64,000 nucleotides of DNA from Bombardia bombarda (lineage: Eukaryota > Ascomycota > Sordariomycetes > Sordariales > Lasiosphaeriaceae): contig JAULSR010000002.1 in NCBI GenBank assembly GCA_030512295.1, positions 4,464,001 to 4,528,000 of the forward strand, written 5' to 3'. Below, piece by piece: positions 45,589 to 57,199 of the stretch. Positions within the stretch are counted from its first letter, which is position 1. Every line of letters begins with the position of its first letter. Both the position numbers and the translations under genes were made by a program. The notes under the pieces are model-generated. The model did not search any database, was not told the DNA's origin, and saw only the letters and a program-made list of their open reading frames with translations.

Positions 45589-46537
45589 ACAAGATATAGA
45601 GGCTGGGGAGGATAGGGGGGGGGGGGCATAACAGCATACAACATAAGAGGCAGATTTGAGGTGTTTTGGGTTGACTCTCGGTCGTGTGCCACTTGGCTCA
45701 GTCAGGTCTCAGTCAAGTCTGTCGTTGCGGAGTTTCTTGACGGTGGTTGCATTGCGGTCAGGTCAGCGTGGCGGGCGGCCAAAGGCGTTGTGTTGTCTGG
45801 GTGTCGGTGTGTTTGGTGTCGTGTTTTATTCGATTTCTGGTTTTCTTTTCTTTTACTAATTTTCTTCTATCTTTACGTTTTATGTGCCCATCGCCCCATT
45901 TCTCCTCGCCGCCTAATGAATCTCTGGGACTCGAGAGGTTGTCCGAGCTTGGTAGGCAAGGGGTGTGGGCTGGATGTGGCAGCATATCTATTGTATGTAC
46001 AATACTGTACCTAACGTGGCTACGAAAGGGGCTCGGTCGGTCTGGCGGGGGGGATAGTGGTGGCATATCATTTGCATTGCTTAGACGATGGAAAGAGTTA
46101 GACACAATTCAATTGCCTGCATTTGACGCATGAATACGGAAAGAGTTCATTTGCACTGTGTATTCTGCATTATCTGTATCAGCCTGTCGCCCGGCTTGCT
46201 AATAGTTTTCGCCTCATCGCGACAGGTAGCCTGCAAGTTATGACGACTAAAATGGCCGGTGATATCCTGCCCCGATGGGAGGCCTGTTTACCAAGCAAGC
46301 ACTAGAATAACAGCGCATCTACTGTGGTACTGTGGCGGCTCTGCAGCGCAGCTATGTAACCCTGTCGGAGGCCGCATGCATAAAACTCGATTGGGCGTGA
46401 CTAAGACCATTACGAAGACGAGACTGGACTGGAGGAGATCCATAAAGGCTTACCTAGTTACCTAGCTCATCTCGATCTCTCTTAGGTGAGATGCATCTTG
46501 GTCCTTTTTCACAGGCTACTAGTAGTAGTAGGTATTT
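45589..46537. other. Intergenic, no gene recognised
   Basis: Contains a G12 run (45615-45626) just after the KDM5 stop. Frames on both strands have no motif. The last 300 bases are the promoter side of the HET gene. Confidence 0.5.
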
Positions 46538-48919
46538 ATGAGACTCCGACCAGTCAGCAGCGGCAGCAGCACCTCGTCGAGTACTGTCTTGCGCCACCAT
46601 CTCCTCCACCGCCGCCTCCCGGTCCCGCTCCGGTCCGCCTATCGCTATGAGCCGCTGCCATCGGCCCGGGCCATCCGGCTGCTCGAGCTTCAGTACACCG
46701 ACGCAAACGGGACCCTGCACTGCTCGCTGAAGTCGTTTGAGGACCAGACCAAAGCACCACCCTACCATGCCCTCTCGTATACGTGGGGCTTTCCCCTTAC
46801 CTCGTTTTCCAAAACCCCGCCGCCGTCGCAGCGGTCTGGTGGTCACAATACCGCGCGCCTCCCGAGAGGGAACTCAGCGAGGAAGATTGCCGCCGCCGCC
46901 GCCCAGGCAGCAGCAGACCGCCAACAACAACAACACCATGACGGTGTTGAGCGTCGTCATGATGGGGACGACCACAGCAACACCACGACGGCGACAGTCT
47001 TGCACGCGCACTCGCATTCATTCCCCATCGCCTGCGACGGGCGCACCTTTCTCGTCACAGCCAACCTCCACGACGCGCTGCACATGCTCAAGGACGCCAC
47101 CTCAACCACGGCGCGACACTTCTGGATCGACGCCATCTGCGTCGACCAGGCCAACCTGTCGGAGCGCAACGCGCAGGTCGCCATGATGGCTGAGACATTT
47201 GGCACCGCCGAGTCCGTTATCGTCTGGCTCGGCGCAGAGGACCAGTTCACCTCCGACGCCATCGCCCTCGTCAAGACCATAGCAGCCAGCGTGCCCAAGA
47301 GCCTGTGGGAAGACATCAGCTACACCGACTTCTTCGATCCCGAGTGGTGGCACCTCAAGGCGGGCATCCTCAAGGGGTCCGCAGCGGCAGCAGCGCTCGC
47401 GCCCGCAAAGTGGCTTGCGCTGATCGCCTTCCTCAACAGACCGTGGTTCCGCCGCGCGTGGGTCGTGCAGGAGCTGGCGCTGGCGCGGTCGGCCCTGCTC
47501 GTTTGCGGCTATCAGAGCATCTCGTGGCAGGCGCTGGACCACACACTGCGCTTCATCCTGGCGACGAGGTGGTATCACCACCTCTCGACCGACAAGATGC
47601 GGCATATGGCCGGGGTCGTTAACAGCACTGCCATCGACCGCGATTTCCTCCAGTCTGGAACCAAGGTCGGCATGGGCTCCATCAACCTCTCGCGCACGCG
47701 CCGCGACATTATGACGGCGCGGGAAGACCGACCGTCCGCCTTTCTCGGCAGACTGATCCAGATGCACCGCTCCACGCAGGCGACTGACCCGCGCGACAAG
47801 ATCTACGCCTTCCTCGGCCTGGCCGACCGCCCCGTCCTCCCCGAGCGCACCGAACCCATAAAGGCAGACTACAGCCTCCCCGTGCAGCGCGTCTACACCA
47901 GTGTCACCGCCAGCCTCATGCTGTCCCAGGGCAACCTGCAGCAGCTCTCCCACGTGCAGGACGCCTCGCGCAACAAGATTCGCAGCGGCCTGCCGTCATG
48001 GGTCCCCGACTACTCGGCCACCCTCGAGCCGTACCCCCTGTCGTTGCGCGGCGGCAAGTACAGGTGGTCCGCCTGCGGCAGCCTCACATGGCGGCCCGAC
48101 CCCGAGGGCATGAAGGAGGGCCTGTTGCTCGTGCAGGGCTACCGCGTAGGCACCATTGCCGAGACGGCGGCCATGCCCGACGAGGCAGTAGGCGGCAAGG
48201 CGGCGTACTGGGCGGGGATTATCGATGTCGCCTTGGGCATGGACGACTACTACCCCTTTCGTTCGCGCAATGCCCCGCCCCAGACCCGCGTCGAGGCCCT
48301 CTGGCGGACACTTATTACGAACACCTACTCGCGCACACACCCCGCCCCCGCGGCCTGCGGCATGCTCTTTATCGACTATGTGCTGAACCTGCAGATCCGC
48401 AAGCACTTACTGGTCCCGTGGTCGTCTGTGGATTTCCACCCCCCGCCGAGCCAACACAGCAGTGGCAGTGACAAGCAACAGCAGCAGCAGAAGGCAGACT
48501 CCGCCCCAGCCTGGCACAAGCTGATCGAGGCCGAGCCGGCCGACTCGCCATACGGCAAGCACTTCTTCCGCGAGCGCATGTCCACCATCACGGAGCGCAT
48601 CTTCCAGGGCGCCTACAAGACGGTCCAGCTGGCGCAGCTGCAGCACGACTTTGATATTGCCAGCGGCGATATGCGTCGAGTATTTCGCACCGACGGGGGA
48701 CTGCTGGGCACGGGGCCGCGGTCCTTGAGGAAGGGAGACGAGATCTGGGTGCTAGGCGGGGCGAGAGTGCCCATGGTGCTGAGACGGCTTGGGGCTGGGG
48801 TTGGGGGTGGGAACAGATATCATGCTCTTGTTGGGGAGTGCTATATTCATGGGATTATGCATAGTATGCAGACCAGTGATGAGGACGGGCGCCGGCTGGT
48901 GGATGTTATTTTGGAGTGA
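46538..48919 (+). CDS. HET-domain heterokaryon incompatibility protein
   Basis: Intronless, 793 residues. The HET domain (Pfam PF06985) starts with YHALSYTWG (76-84) and includes FWIDAICVDQANLSERNAQV (about 195-214), both hallmark segments, then VIVWLG and WFRRAWVVQELALA. A low-complexity insert rich in Gln, Ala and His (about residues 107-150, QQQQHHDGVERRHDGDD) splits the domain. The family mediates non-self recognition after hyphal fusion and cell death when paired with an incompatible partner; the partner cannot be told from the sequence. The C-terminal half is alpha-helical without an obvious known domain. The ATG is the first in-frame start and lies just before an Arg/Ser-rich stretch. 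Confidence 0.92.
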   Translation: MRLRPVSSGSSTSSSTVLRHHLLHRRLPVPLRSAYRYEPLPSARAIRLLELQYTDANGTLHCSLKSFEDQTKAPPYHALSYTWGFPLTSFSKTPPPSQRSGGHNTARLPRGNSARKIAAAAAQAAADRQQQQHHDGVERRHDGDDHSNTTTATVLHAHSHSFPIACDGRTFLVTANLHDALHMLKDATSTTARHFWIDAICVDQANLSERNAQVAMMAETFGTAESVIVWLGAEDQFTSDAIALVKTIAASVPKSLWEDISYTDFFDPEWWHLKAGILKGSAAAAALAPAKWLALIAFLNRPWFRRAWVVQELALARSALLVCGYQSISWQALDHTLRFILATRWYHHLSTDKMRHMAGVVNSTAIDRDFLQSGTKVGMGSINLSRTRRDIMTAREDRPSAFLGRLIQMHRSTQATDPRDKIYAFLGLADRPVLPERTEPIKADYSLPVQRVYTSVTASLMLSQGNLQQLSHVQDASRNKIRSGLPSWVPDYSATLEPYPLSLRGGKYRWSACGSLTWRPDPEGMKEGLLLVQGYRVGTIAETAAMPDEAVGGKAAYWAGIIDVALGMDDYYPFRSRNAPPQTRVEALWRTLITNTYSRTHPAPAACGMLFIDYVLNLQIRKHLLVPWSSVDFHPPPSQHSSGSDKQQQQQKADSAPAWHKLIEAEPADSPYGKHFFRERMSTITERIFQGAYKTVQLAQLQHDFDIASGDMRRVFRTDGGLLGTGPRSLRKGDEIWVLGGARVPMVLRRLGAGVGGGNRYHALVGECYIHGIMHSMQTSDEDGRRLVDVILE

Positions 48920-49963
48920 ATAAAGATAGAGATGCAGGAATGACTCGTGGATTCCCCCAAGACAATGAACGGAGAGGCTGAAAAGGGTGTCTTGGTATCT
49001 ACGGGAGAACCCAGCTCAGTATAGTTTTTATCATACCCACCAACCAGTGTATATGAGATTGCATAGCCTCAGGTGTTCAAGAAGCAGTTCAGTGCATATC
49101 CGGAGTGAACTCTCCATAGGGAAGTATGGAGACAGCGCGACGTCCCCAAGAAACTTCTCAGTGACGCCATCGTCACCTTTGAAGCTCAGCAAACCCCCCA
49201 GCTCAGGATTGTGTGATGTGAAGAATTTAGCTAGACAAGGCTACACCTGTGCACTTGACACGACTTCTTGTCCAGTTGTGCTAAAAGAAGGAAATGCACT
49301 GCGTGGTTGTCATCAACGGCGCGCAACCTTGGGGAAAAAAAAAGCAAAGACAAGCCCGGTTTGCAGAGATACCATGTAGAGCGACGGCTGTCCTTCAACT
49401 TCTGGCCTTCCGTCAAGTAAACCCTTCAGCACCATAACTACTAAATCGGCTTCGACTGCGCACCCCATCTCGGCGGACCAGAAACCGCCTTGATCGAGGT
49501 TTAACTCCTACAAAGAAGCTCGAGCCCATCCTCACTAGAAGGATGGCTCTCCGCATCAGTCCCTGTGGGGAAGAAATACAATGGGGTCTCGAAAACAACG
49601 ACCATGATATCGTCATTGATATCGTCACCATCCAGCCACCAACCAATCCCAAAGATTGGGCAAGGATCAAAAGAATCAAGAGAACGACCAAGCGTTCGGC
49701 CTCACCATGGCCCTCATATAAACCATCATCATTTGCCAACTTTGGCCCTTTAAGTGCTCGTCATGACGCTACTTGCTGTCTCGGGTGCTCCCTCAGGAGA
49801 ATATGGTGGTTTGAACCAAGAGAAAAGGCAAATCCATCTGGGAGAGCGCTCACCTTTTCCTGTTTCGATGGTCGATATTAGAATTGAGGTTGTATACGTT
49901 CATCGACTGCTGAAACCCTAGACAATCACAATCAGCAAGACACGATATCAACAAACAAGCATC
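48920..49963. other. Intergenic with the likely promoter of the catalase relic
   Basis: About 1 kb. A TATA-like catataaacc lies at about 49715, some 250 bases before the catalase-relic start. The frames on both strands (for example 49543-49881) have no motif. Confidence 0.45.
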
Positions 49964-51624
49964 ATGGCGCCCCCTGCTAGCATTGACACCAGCTTTGCGG
50001 CCCACGCCGCCAATCAATTCACCTCGTACGAGACGGACCGGCAGATGAAGTCAACAGATGCCCTCTACGCCACGTCCAATGGCGTGCCCATGCCGCATCC
50101 ATACGAGACGCAGCGCGTGGGCGAAAACGGCCCCTTGCTGCTACAAGACTTCCACCTGATCGACTTACTCTCCCATTTCGACCGCGAGCGGATCCCCGAG
50201 CTGACACAGCTCGACCTCTTCGGCGCCAAGGGTAAGAAGTGCCCCGTTACCGTCCGCTCCTCGACCGTCGGAGGGGAGTCCGGGTCGCACGACCTCGCCC
50301 GGGACCCGCGCGGGTTCGCCGTCAGGTTCCGGACTGACGACGGCAACTGAGATCTCGTGGCCAACAATACGCCCGTCTTCTTCCTACGAGACCCGGCAAA
50401 GTTCCCGCACTTCATCCACACGCAGAAGCGCGACCCGTCAACCCACCTCAGAAGTGGCAATGACTCGACCATGTTCTGGGACTACCTATGCAACAACCCC
50501 GAGTCGGTACATCAGGTCATGGTCCTGCTGGGCGATCGCGGTATTCCCGATGGGTGGCGCTTCATGCACGGCTACTCTGGCCACACATTGAAGCTGGTCA
50601 ACAAGGCGGGCGACTGGGTGTATTGCCAGATACACATGAAGAGCATGCAAGGTGCCAAGTTTATCACTCAGGAAGAGAGCGAGAAGCTGTCACCCGATTA
50701 CAGCTAAAAGGATCTGTACGAGGTAATCGAGCGCAGCGAGTATCCCAAGTAGTCGGTCGAGGTCCAGACCATGACGCCCAAGCAAGCCGAGGAGGTGTGG
50801 GAGAAGCAGCGCATCAACGTCTTCGACCTGACCCACGTGTGACCGCAAGGGTAATTCCCGCGGCGCAAGGTAGGCGAGTTCACCCTCAACGAAAATGCGA
50901 TCAACTACTTCGCTGAAATCGAGCAGGCCGCCTTCAACCCGGCGCACATGCCGCCGGGCATCGAGCCGAGCGCCGACCCAGTGTTGCAGAGCCGCCTCTT
51001 CTCGTACCCCGACACACACTGGCACCGCATTGGTGTCAACTACCAGCAGCTGCCCGTCAATGCGCCGCGCACCGGCTTCCGCTTCGCAAACTTCCAGCGA
51101 GATGGGAGCATGGCCTTCTACAACCAAGGAGCACGGCCCAGCTACCTTTCGTCCATCAACCCGATCCAGTTCCGCGCCCGCACCGTCGACCTCGACAAGA
51201 CGCACAGCCACTTCACCGGGCAGGCCATCACCTTCCTGAGATCCGCCCCGAGGACTTCAACGGGCCACGCGCGCTGTGGCAAAAGGTCTGGGACGAGCCG
51301 GCGCGCCAGCGCTTCATCAGCAACGTCGCCGGTAAAATGGCCGTGTGCCGTGAGAAGCACTTCCTCAAGCGTCAAATCGCCGTCTTCCGCGAGGTCGACC
51401 CTGACATTGCCGCGCGTCTCGAGAAGGCAACGGGCGTCAAGGGCTACGATGGCATAGCCGGCTTGCGCTTCAACGGCACGCACAACGGCATGACCATAGA
51501 TCCGAAGCTGCGCTACGCCAATAGCGTGAGCGTCGCAAAGGGCAGCAGCTGCACCACAAACAATAGCGCCCCATCCAAGGGCACCACCCACAAGCACATA
51601 GAAAGCAGCGCCAACGGGGCTTGA
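49964..51624 (+). pseudogene. Catalase pseudogene
   Basis: Sequence from the start (MAPPASIDTSFAAHAANQFTS) to the C-terminal part follows a small-subunit, peroxisomal-type catalase. Five stops in the same frame interrupt it: TGA 50348-50350, TAA 50705-50707, TAG 50750-50752, TGA 50840-50842 and TAA 50852-50854. The surrounding residues (DGN-stop-DLVANNTPVF, HV-stop-PQG-stop-FPRRK) show that these replace Trp and probably Gln, all by C-to-T or G-to-A changes. The segment that should hold the distal histidine is gone: FDRERIPE runs directly into LTQLDLFGAKGKKCPVTV. A frameshift at about 51237-51241 (FLR vs FLSEIRPEDF) fits a 4-base deletion. The proximal haem-Tyr segment RLFSYPDTHWHR is still readable, with Arg to Trp. 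It cannot make active catalase. Confidence 0.9.
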
Positions 51625-53490
51625 CACCGTAGCCAGCGGTTTCCAGATCGAGACGACCCGTGCGGCGTGTACCGTAATTTAAAAGTTCACCATGGTTTCG
51701 TCCCGTTGCATCGACCTCGTCTTGTGGGTATGTAATAGTGTGCCCCATATGCCGGCCGCCCTTGGCAGTGTTTAACCAAGTGTTCGGCGCCCTGGTGTTC
51801 GGACTTGATAAGCTCAAGTGGGCTCGTGAGCCCTCCTCCTGGCATGAAGCCAGAAACCCTGTTGTGGGTTTGTATTCATTCCGATCTTCAGGACTCGATC
51901 GCCGCAGTGATTGAAGAGGAGTGCCCTGTCAGATGCGATTGCCCCACCAAAGGAGGAGAATGTGCATGCACTTCGCGAGTAAGTAGACGTGAATGGTACG
52001 ATAAGTACGGTGACCAATCCATGCAGTCCCAGGGGGGGGGGGAAGCTGTTGGTTTGCCGTCGAGCGAGGGAAGAGAAAGAGCACTAGGTGAAGGGGAAGC
52101 TCATTTTCATCAGCCAGAGTATTGGTTGGACACACACTTGTCGGCCCAATCCATTCAAGCCAGTGAGCCAGAAACGAAACAGCTTTAATGACTGCCGAAC
52201 ACACGGTATAGAGCCCTCTGAGTGACAAACACGTGGTCTGGAGATGGTGACAGCTTCGGGCTGCTATTCGCACTTCGACCCCGTGATGGCGTTGTCCCCA
52301 AGCTTATCCTGTACGAATAGAACTAGAAGCAAACCGCTACCACAGTAGTGAACGCGTTCACCAGGTTACCACTAGCGTGAAGAGATTTTGGAGTTCCAGA
52401 ACTTGAGGACTGGTCGTCGCCAATGGTGCTGAATGGGCTGATTTGAGTAGTGCCATGCCCCGCACTTAGCGGTGGATGTTGATGTTGGCCTGTGGGGAGT
52501 CTTGCGCAAGGACCTGACAGTGCATTCGAGTACAATACGCAAACAGAGCCTCCAGCGAGCCAATCAGCCAGTGTCAAGAATCAATCATGGGGTCTGGAGC
52601 GGCGACGATCTTGACTGCAATGCTGGATGTGGGTTGTCTTTCTCTCTCCATCTTCTCTTTGTGACGATTCTCGGTTGCCTCAAGTATCGCAATGCTTCCG
52701 ATTGCCTCTTCAATGGGTATCGTGAGACTGTCGACCCGGGTGATGTTGCCTTTTTGTCAAATCCCAGCGAGTGCAAAGCAAGCCAAGAAGGACCTTTGCC
52801 AGGAACGAAACTAGCGCCGTCGTTAGTAGATGCGGGACTTTTACCCGTACGAGGATTCTTTCCAAGTCGCAAGACCGTTGTTAACTTTGAAAAAATCAAA
52901 AAAGCAGGCAGCCTCGCTCGTCTCGTTGTACCGTCATACCGTGGCATTGGACAAGATTGGAGGGGTCAGTCGAGCTCAAGTGGGCAGCTCATCGAGGACT
53001 TTCGTCCTCCCTCGGTGTTGATGCTGGTGCTGGGCTTTGAGCAGGTACCTGCATAAGATCCCAAGCTAGTTGACAAGGGTGCAATGGCTCAACGGGGCTG
53101 CCCCTTTACTAACCCATGCCGCTGCTGAGCCCAACTGGAAGTCGTCCCGGCGGTGGCTTGCAGGGGTGGCAGGAGGGTCTCAATCAATACCCGAAACCCT
53201 GGGAATGGCAGGATAGGCGCGGCCAGAGGGGAGCAGTGCAGAATGCAGACTGCAGGAGTGCAGTCTAGCTTGCCTGCTGAAAATATGTAAACCGCCACAT
53301 ACATTCGGTGTGATTGTCACCAATCGACAACAGGTCTGACGATAGCTAGTGGAAGCGCGGGTCGGATAGTTATCGTCTAGCTTGTCAGATTGACTAGGCA
53401 GCTTCCATTGCAGGAAGGAGGTGCTGATGTTGTGCTGATCTGTTCCGGGGATGGGGACGTGTTATTGCAGCCGAATCATAAGAGGCGATC

Positions 53491-53528
53491 CGGGGAAGGG
53501 GTCAACGGGGAAGGGGTCAACGGGGAAG
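53491..53528 (+). repeat. 15-base tandem repeat, 2.5 copies
   Basis: The unit cggggaaggggtcaa is present twice exactly, plus eight bases of a third copy. Confidence 0.85.
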
Positions 53529-54588
53529 CTCGGGTCGAGGGAAGATCGGGGCAACTCAGCAACCTCTTGCTGACGTTGTCTCTGCAGTCTGCACTCGACA
53601 TTGTGTCTTCGCGCTTCCCACAGTCTCCTCCCTAGGTGCCTCCACTACGTCAATTTCAGGGGACGCCTAAACGGGGTGGACGGGAAGTGAAAGCCCAGGC
53701 CCAAGGTTCGTTGTCCAAACTCGATAGCGGCTTCTGTCTAGTGGCTGTTCCCTGTCCTTTTAGTCACTGGTTGACCAATCTCGCCATCCAGACCCTCCTC
53801 CGGGCTCATCGACGCCTAGCACGCCTGGCACGCCTGCTCGGGAGGCTTCAGCAGTGGAGGGCCTTGCGGTCAATCAATATTGAACTGATCCTGCCTTCAG
53901 TCTCGTGTGTAGGAAACCGGCCGAGGTACTGATCAGAAGGTCGACTGGCTTGAACTTGCAGAGGCCATCTGGCAGAAAAAAATAGAGACGTGCTCTGTGC
54001 CAAGAATTTTCACCTTACACTATTTCATCCCTAGATCAGAACCGATCATCATACGTCGAGGGACAAGGTCGAAGAATCAGCATTGGCCAGTTGTTTTTGC
54101 CCGTACCTTGCAGGCTGGGAAACGGGCGAGGGCGAGACGAGGACGAGGACGAGGACGGGGACAGGGACGGGAAAGAAAAGGAACAAATTGTGGGATACTG
54201 AGGTGGTTTGTTTCGTTTATCGGCAAGACCCGATTCGGAACGAGACGAGCTAGCAAAGTGGCAGGCTGGAGACTGGAGACTGATCCGCTGCCAGAGAGGA
54301 GTCGGTCGGAACAACTCCAACATTAGACGATTAATCAGTTCGGTATGTAAAGCCGAAGACTTGTGTTTGCTCGAAGCCCAACTCGGTTTCCGCCGTTTCT
54401 CGAATCTCCATCACTTGTCGCCCGTCGCCTGCCACTTGTTTTCCACTACATTCGCGCCTTCCTTTCTTCCCACCTCCAGTCACCTGTGCTCACAAGTTCC
54501 CGGGCAGGTACAGTACACAGTACACACCACACTCCAACTGTAGGTTCGTTCCTTCCACTTGCTCCTCCGTTCCTGGCTCATTAGGTAC

Positions 54589-54622
54589 CTCATTACCTCA
54601 CTGCCTCACTGCCTCACTGCCT
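54589..54622 (+). repeat. CCTCACTG short tandem repeat
   Basis: Three CCTCACTG-type units and a related CCTCATTA unit, flanked on both sides by ggtac-containing sequence. Confidence 0.7.
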
Positions 54623-55267
54623 AAGGTAGGTACTGCCTTGAACCTACTGTGCTCGACGGACCCGCCCGCAGCCATAAGGTGACCACTTCCGTGGAAAGTT
54701 GAGGTAGTCGTTCCTGTCCTGTCTCACAGTGCCCGACCTTCATGGCCCAGTCCATCGACTTTAAAAACTCGGGCGCTGCTGCCCCGCCTCCACCTAGCTT
54801 TTGCCTCGGACCCGCACAAGGTGGAGGGGACAACAGCGAGCAAGCAGCCATGAGATGTCATCCCATATCGCGTACATACCTGAGGAGAGGGGAGCGCCAA
54901 TGTGCGATGCGATGAACGATTTGCCAATTAGCACAATCCTTTGCTAATAATCTAATTCGCAGATTCCGCAGCAAAATTAAGCGCCCGGTGATAGCGCCTG
55001 TCGCACAATCTTTTATCTTTGTCCGTCTCCGACAAGCGGAAACAAGCTCCCAACACTGCCCTGCAGCTAAAGCCATTTGGGCAGCTCACACCTTCCACCG
55101 TCGCAGCGCGGATACCAAGGCACATAGGTACTACGTGCGCCAACACTCAGTACCTTCCACGCACGCCAATCGCAGGCTACCCCGCCCCGTCACGAGCACA
55201 TCGGACCCCTCCACCCGGGTTTGTCGCAGACTGCCACGACGGCCGGCCGATTCCGCTTTACGGAACC

Positions 55268-57199
55268 ATGGGTCTCTTTTCCAGGAGGGATAAGGCGCCG
55301 AAGGTGGTTGCCGACAATCATCCATCTCTCTCTACTTCGCAGTCCATATCCTCGCTCGCATCCGCATCTTCCAGCGTCAAGTCTCCGGGCTTTACCAGCA
55401 GTCGCACCATGAATCGAACTTCGGGAGGAACCACAAGCACTACAGGCCCAGCTACCCCGCTGACGCCCTTCTCGCCCGCCAACATGCCCAAGATCGACAT
55501 CCCGCGCGCCCCAGATCCCCAGCTCGATCCCGTCGGCTACCTGCGAAGCCTGGGCGCCGTGCGCGATCGCGCCAAGATCGTCACCGACAAGGCCCTGCAG
55601 AACAATTTGCGACACTTTGACGTGGACATGAGCAAGTTCAGTGATGTTGTAACATTTGTCGCCAACATCATCAAGGTAGGCCATTCATTGCATGCACAAC
55701 CACCCCGCGCCCCAGACAGCAGACCCCAACCCCACCCAAACCCCCCGCACACGTCATAACAGCCAGCTAACAGTCCCATCAACAAACGACAGCGAGACTA
55801 CGACGCCCCCTTCACCAGCATCCCGCCCCACGGCCGCCACCAGCACTTCGGCGTCGGTGGACGCGACAGAATCGCCCATCTTTTATCTACTTTTGCTGAA
55901 GATGTGGACAACACGGAGAAGTGCAAGCGCATGATTGACTTGTTTCTTGTCAGCGTGCTGCTGGACGCCGGTGCTGGCACCAAATGGAGCTACAAGAGCC
56001 TCGAGAACGGACGGGTTTACAGACGTTCCGAGGGAATTGCTGTTGCGAGCTTGGAAATGTTCAAGACTGTACGTCTGGCCTCCCCATCCCCCGCTTTACG
56101 ATTCTACGGGATGCTAACAGATGCTGTAGGGCTTGTTCTCCGGTGATAAGAGCAACAAGTTCCAGGTGGACAAGGATGGCTTGCAGAGCCTGACCGTAGA
56201 GAAACTTGCCCAAGGACTGCAGTCAACCCCAGGAAACGAGATGGCCGGTCTGGAAGGCCGAGCTCAGCTCCTTATCCGCCTCGGCAAGGCATTGCAGGAC
56301 AAGAAAGAGTTTTTCGGCGAAGATGGCCGACCAGGCAGCCTGCTTAGTAAGTTTACATATCGCCGTCAAAACTCCAGGTCCTGTTGCTAACCCTGTATCA
56401 GACCACATTCTTTCTCACCCTGCAACACAGGCATCCAGCGTTATCATTGTTCCTCTGCCCGTACTCTGGAATGTACTCTTGAACGGCCTCGCACCCATCT
56501 GGCCAGCATCACGAACAGCCATAAACGGCGTCTCTCTCGGCGATGCTTGGCCTTGCAGCTCCATGCCCCAGCCGGCACAGTCGCCCTCGAGCCCAACATT
56601 CTCCCCATTTCCCAACACGACAGGCCAATCTAACGGCGTTGCGCCCTGGGAGAGCATCCTCCCTTTCCACAAGCTCACCCAGTGGCTTACATACTCTCTC
56701 ATGCAGCCCATGCAAACCATCATGAAGATTCACTTTGCTGGACAGGAGCTTCTTACCGGCCTACCCGAGTACCGTAATGGCGGTCTCTTCATCGACCTGG
56801 GTGTCTTGACGCTGAAGGAGGAGGACCAGAAGCGTGGTTTGGCCCATTACGACGAGTTCTGCGGCCGCACGGGCACCAAGGCTGTTGAAGTGGCGCCAAT
56901 GTTCGAGCCTGGCGACGACGTCGTTGTCGAGTGGAGAGGTGTCACGGTGGGATTCCTGGACCGGCTCTGCGCCGAGGTCAACGGGGCCCTGAGAAACGAG
57001 CTTGCCGGAAACGAACTCAGCTTGGCCCAGGTGCTGGAGGCTGGCAGCTGGAAGGTACGTCTCACACAATACTATTTTACTCTTGTACGCCTTTATACTA
57101 ACTATGAGTCTCTAGGGAGGTCGAGAAATCGCCGAGATGAGCCGCCCCAACACCAAGGAGCCGCCGATCCTTATTGATAGCGATGGAACAGTGTTCTAA
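55268..57199 (+). CDS. Uracil catabolism protein Urc4/Urg3 (DUF1688)
   Basis: Five exons: 55268-55675, 55793-56068, 56130-56346, 56402-57054 and 57116-57199. All junctions keep phase and the protein has 545 residues. Family segments appear in order: YLRSLGAVRDRAKIVTDKA, DLFLVSVLLDAGAGTKWSY, RSEGIAVASLEMF, GLFSGDKSNKFQVD, GLEGRAQLLIRLGKAL, WNVLLNGLAPIWPASR, PFHKLTQWLTYSLMQPM and LTGLPEYRNGGLFIDLGVL. In yeasts URC4 is needed for the URC pathway that opens uracil to use it as nitrogen source; its biochemical activity is not settled. The 57-residue N-terminus is Ser/Thr-rich. The start ATG 55268 opens MGLFSRRDK; an upstream ATG at 55019 would add 83 residues without family support, so I prefer 55268. 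Confidence 0.93.

Larger units (their letters stand above)
51625..55267. other. 3.6-kb gene-poor region with simple repeats
   Basis: No frame has family features; the 194-codon plus frame at 52472-53056 and its antisense partner are the longest. It holds a 15-base tandem repeat (53491-53528), a purine-rich GAGGACGAGGACGG tract (about 54127-54172) and CTCACTGCC repeats (54589-54622). The end of the region is the Urc4 promoter and leader. Confidence 0.5.

Noticed and set aside
52472..53056. 194-codon plus-strand frame downstream of the catalase relic
   Set aside because: No family features and an antisense frame of similar quality; probably chance.
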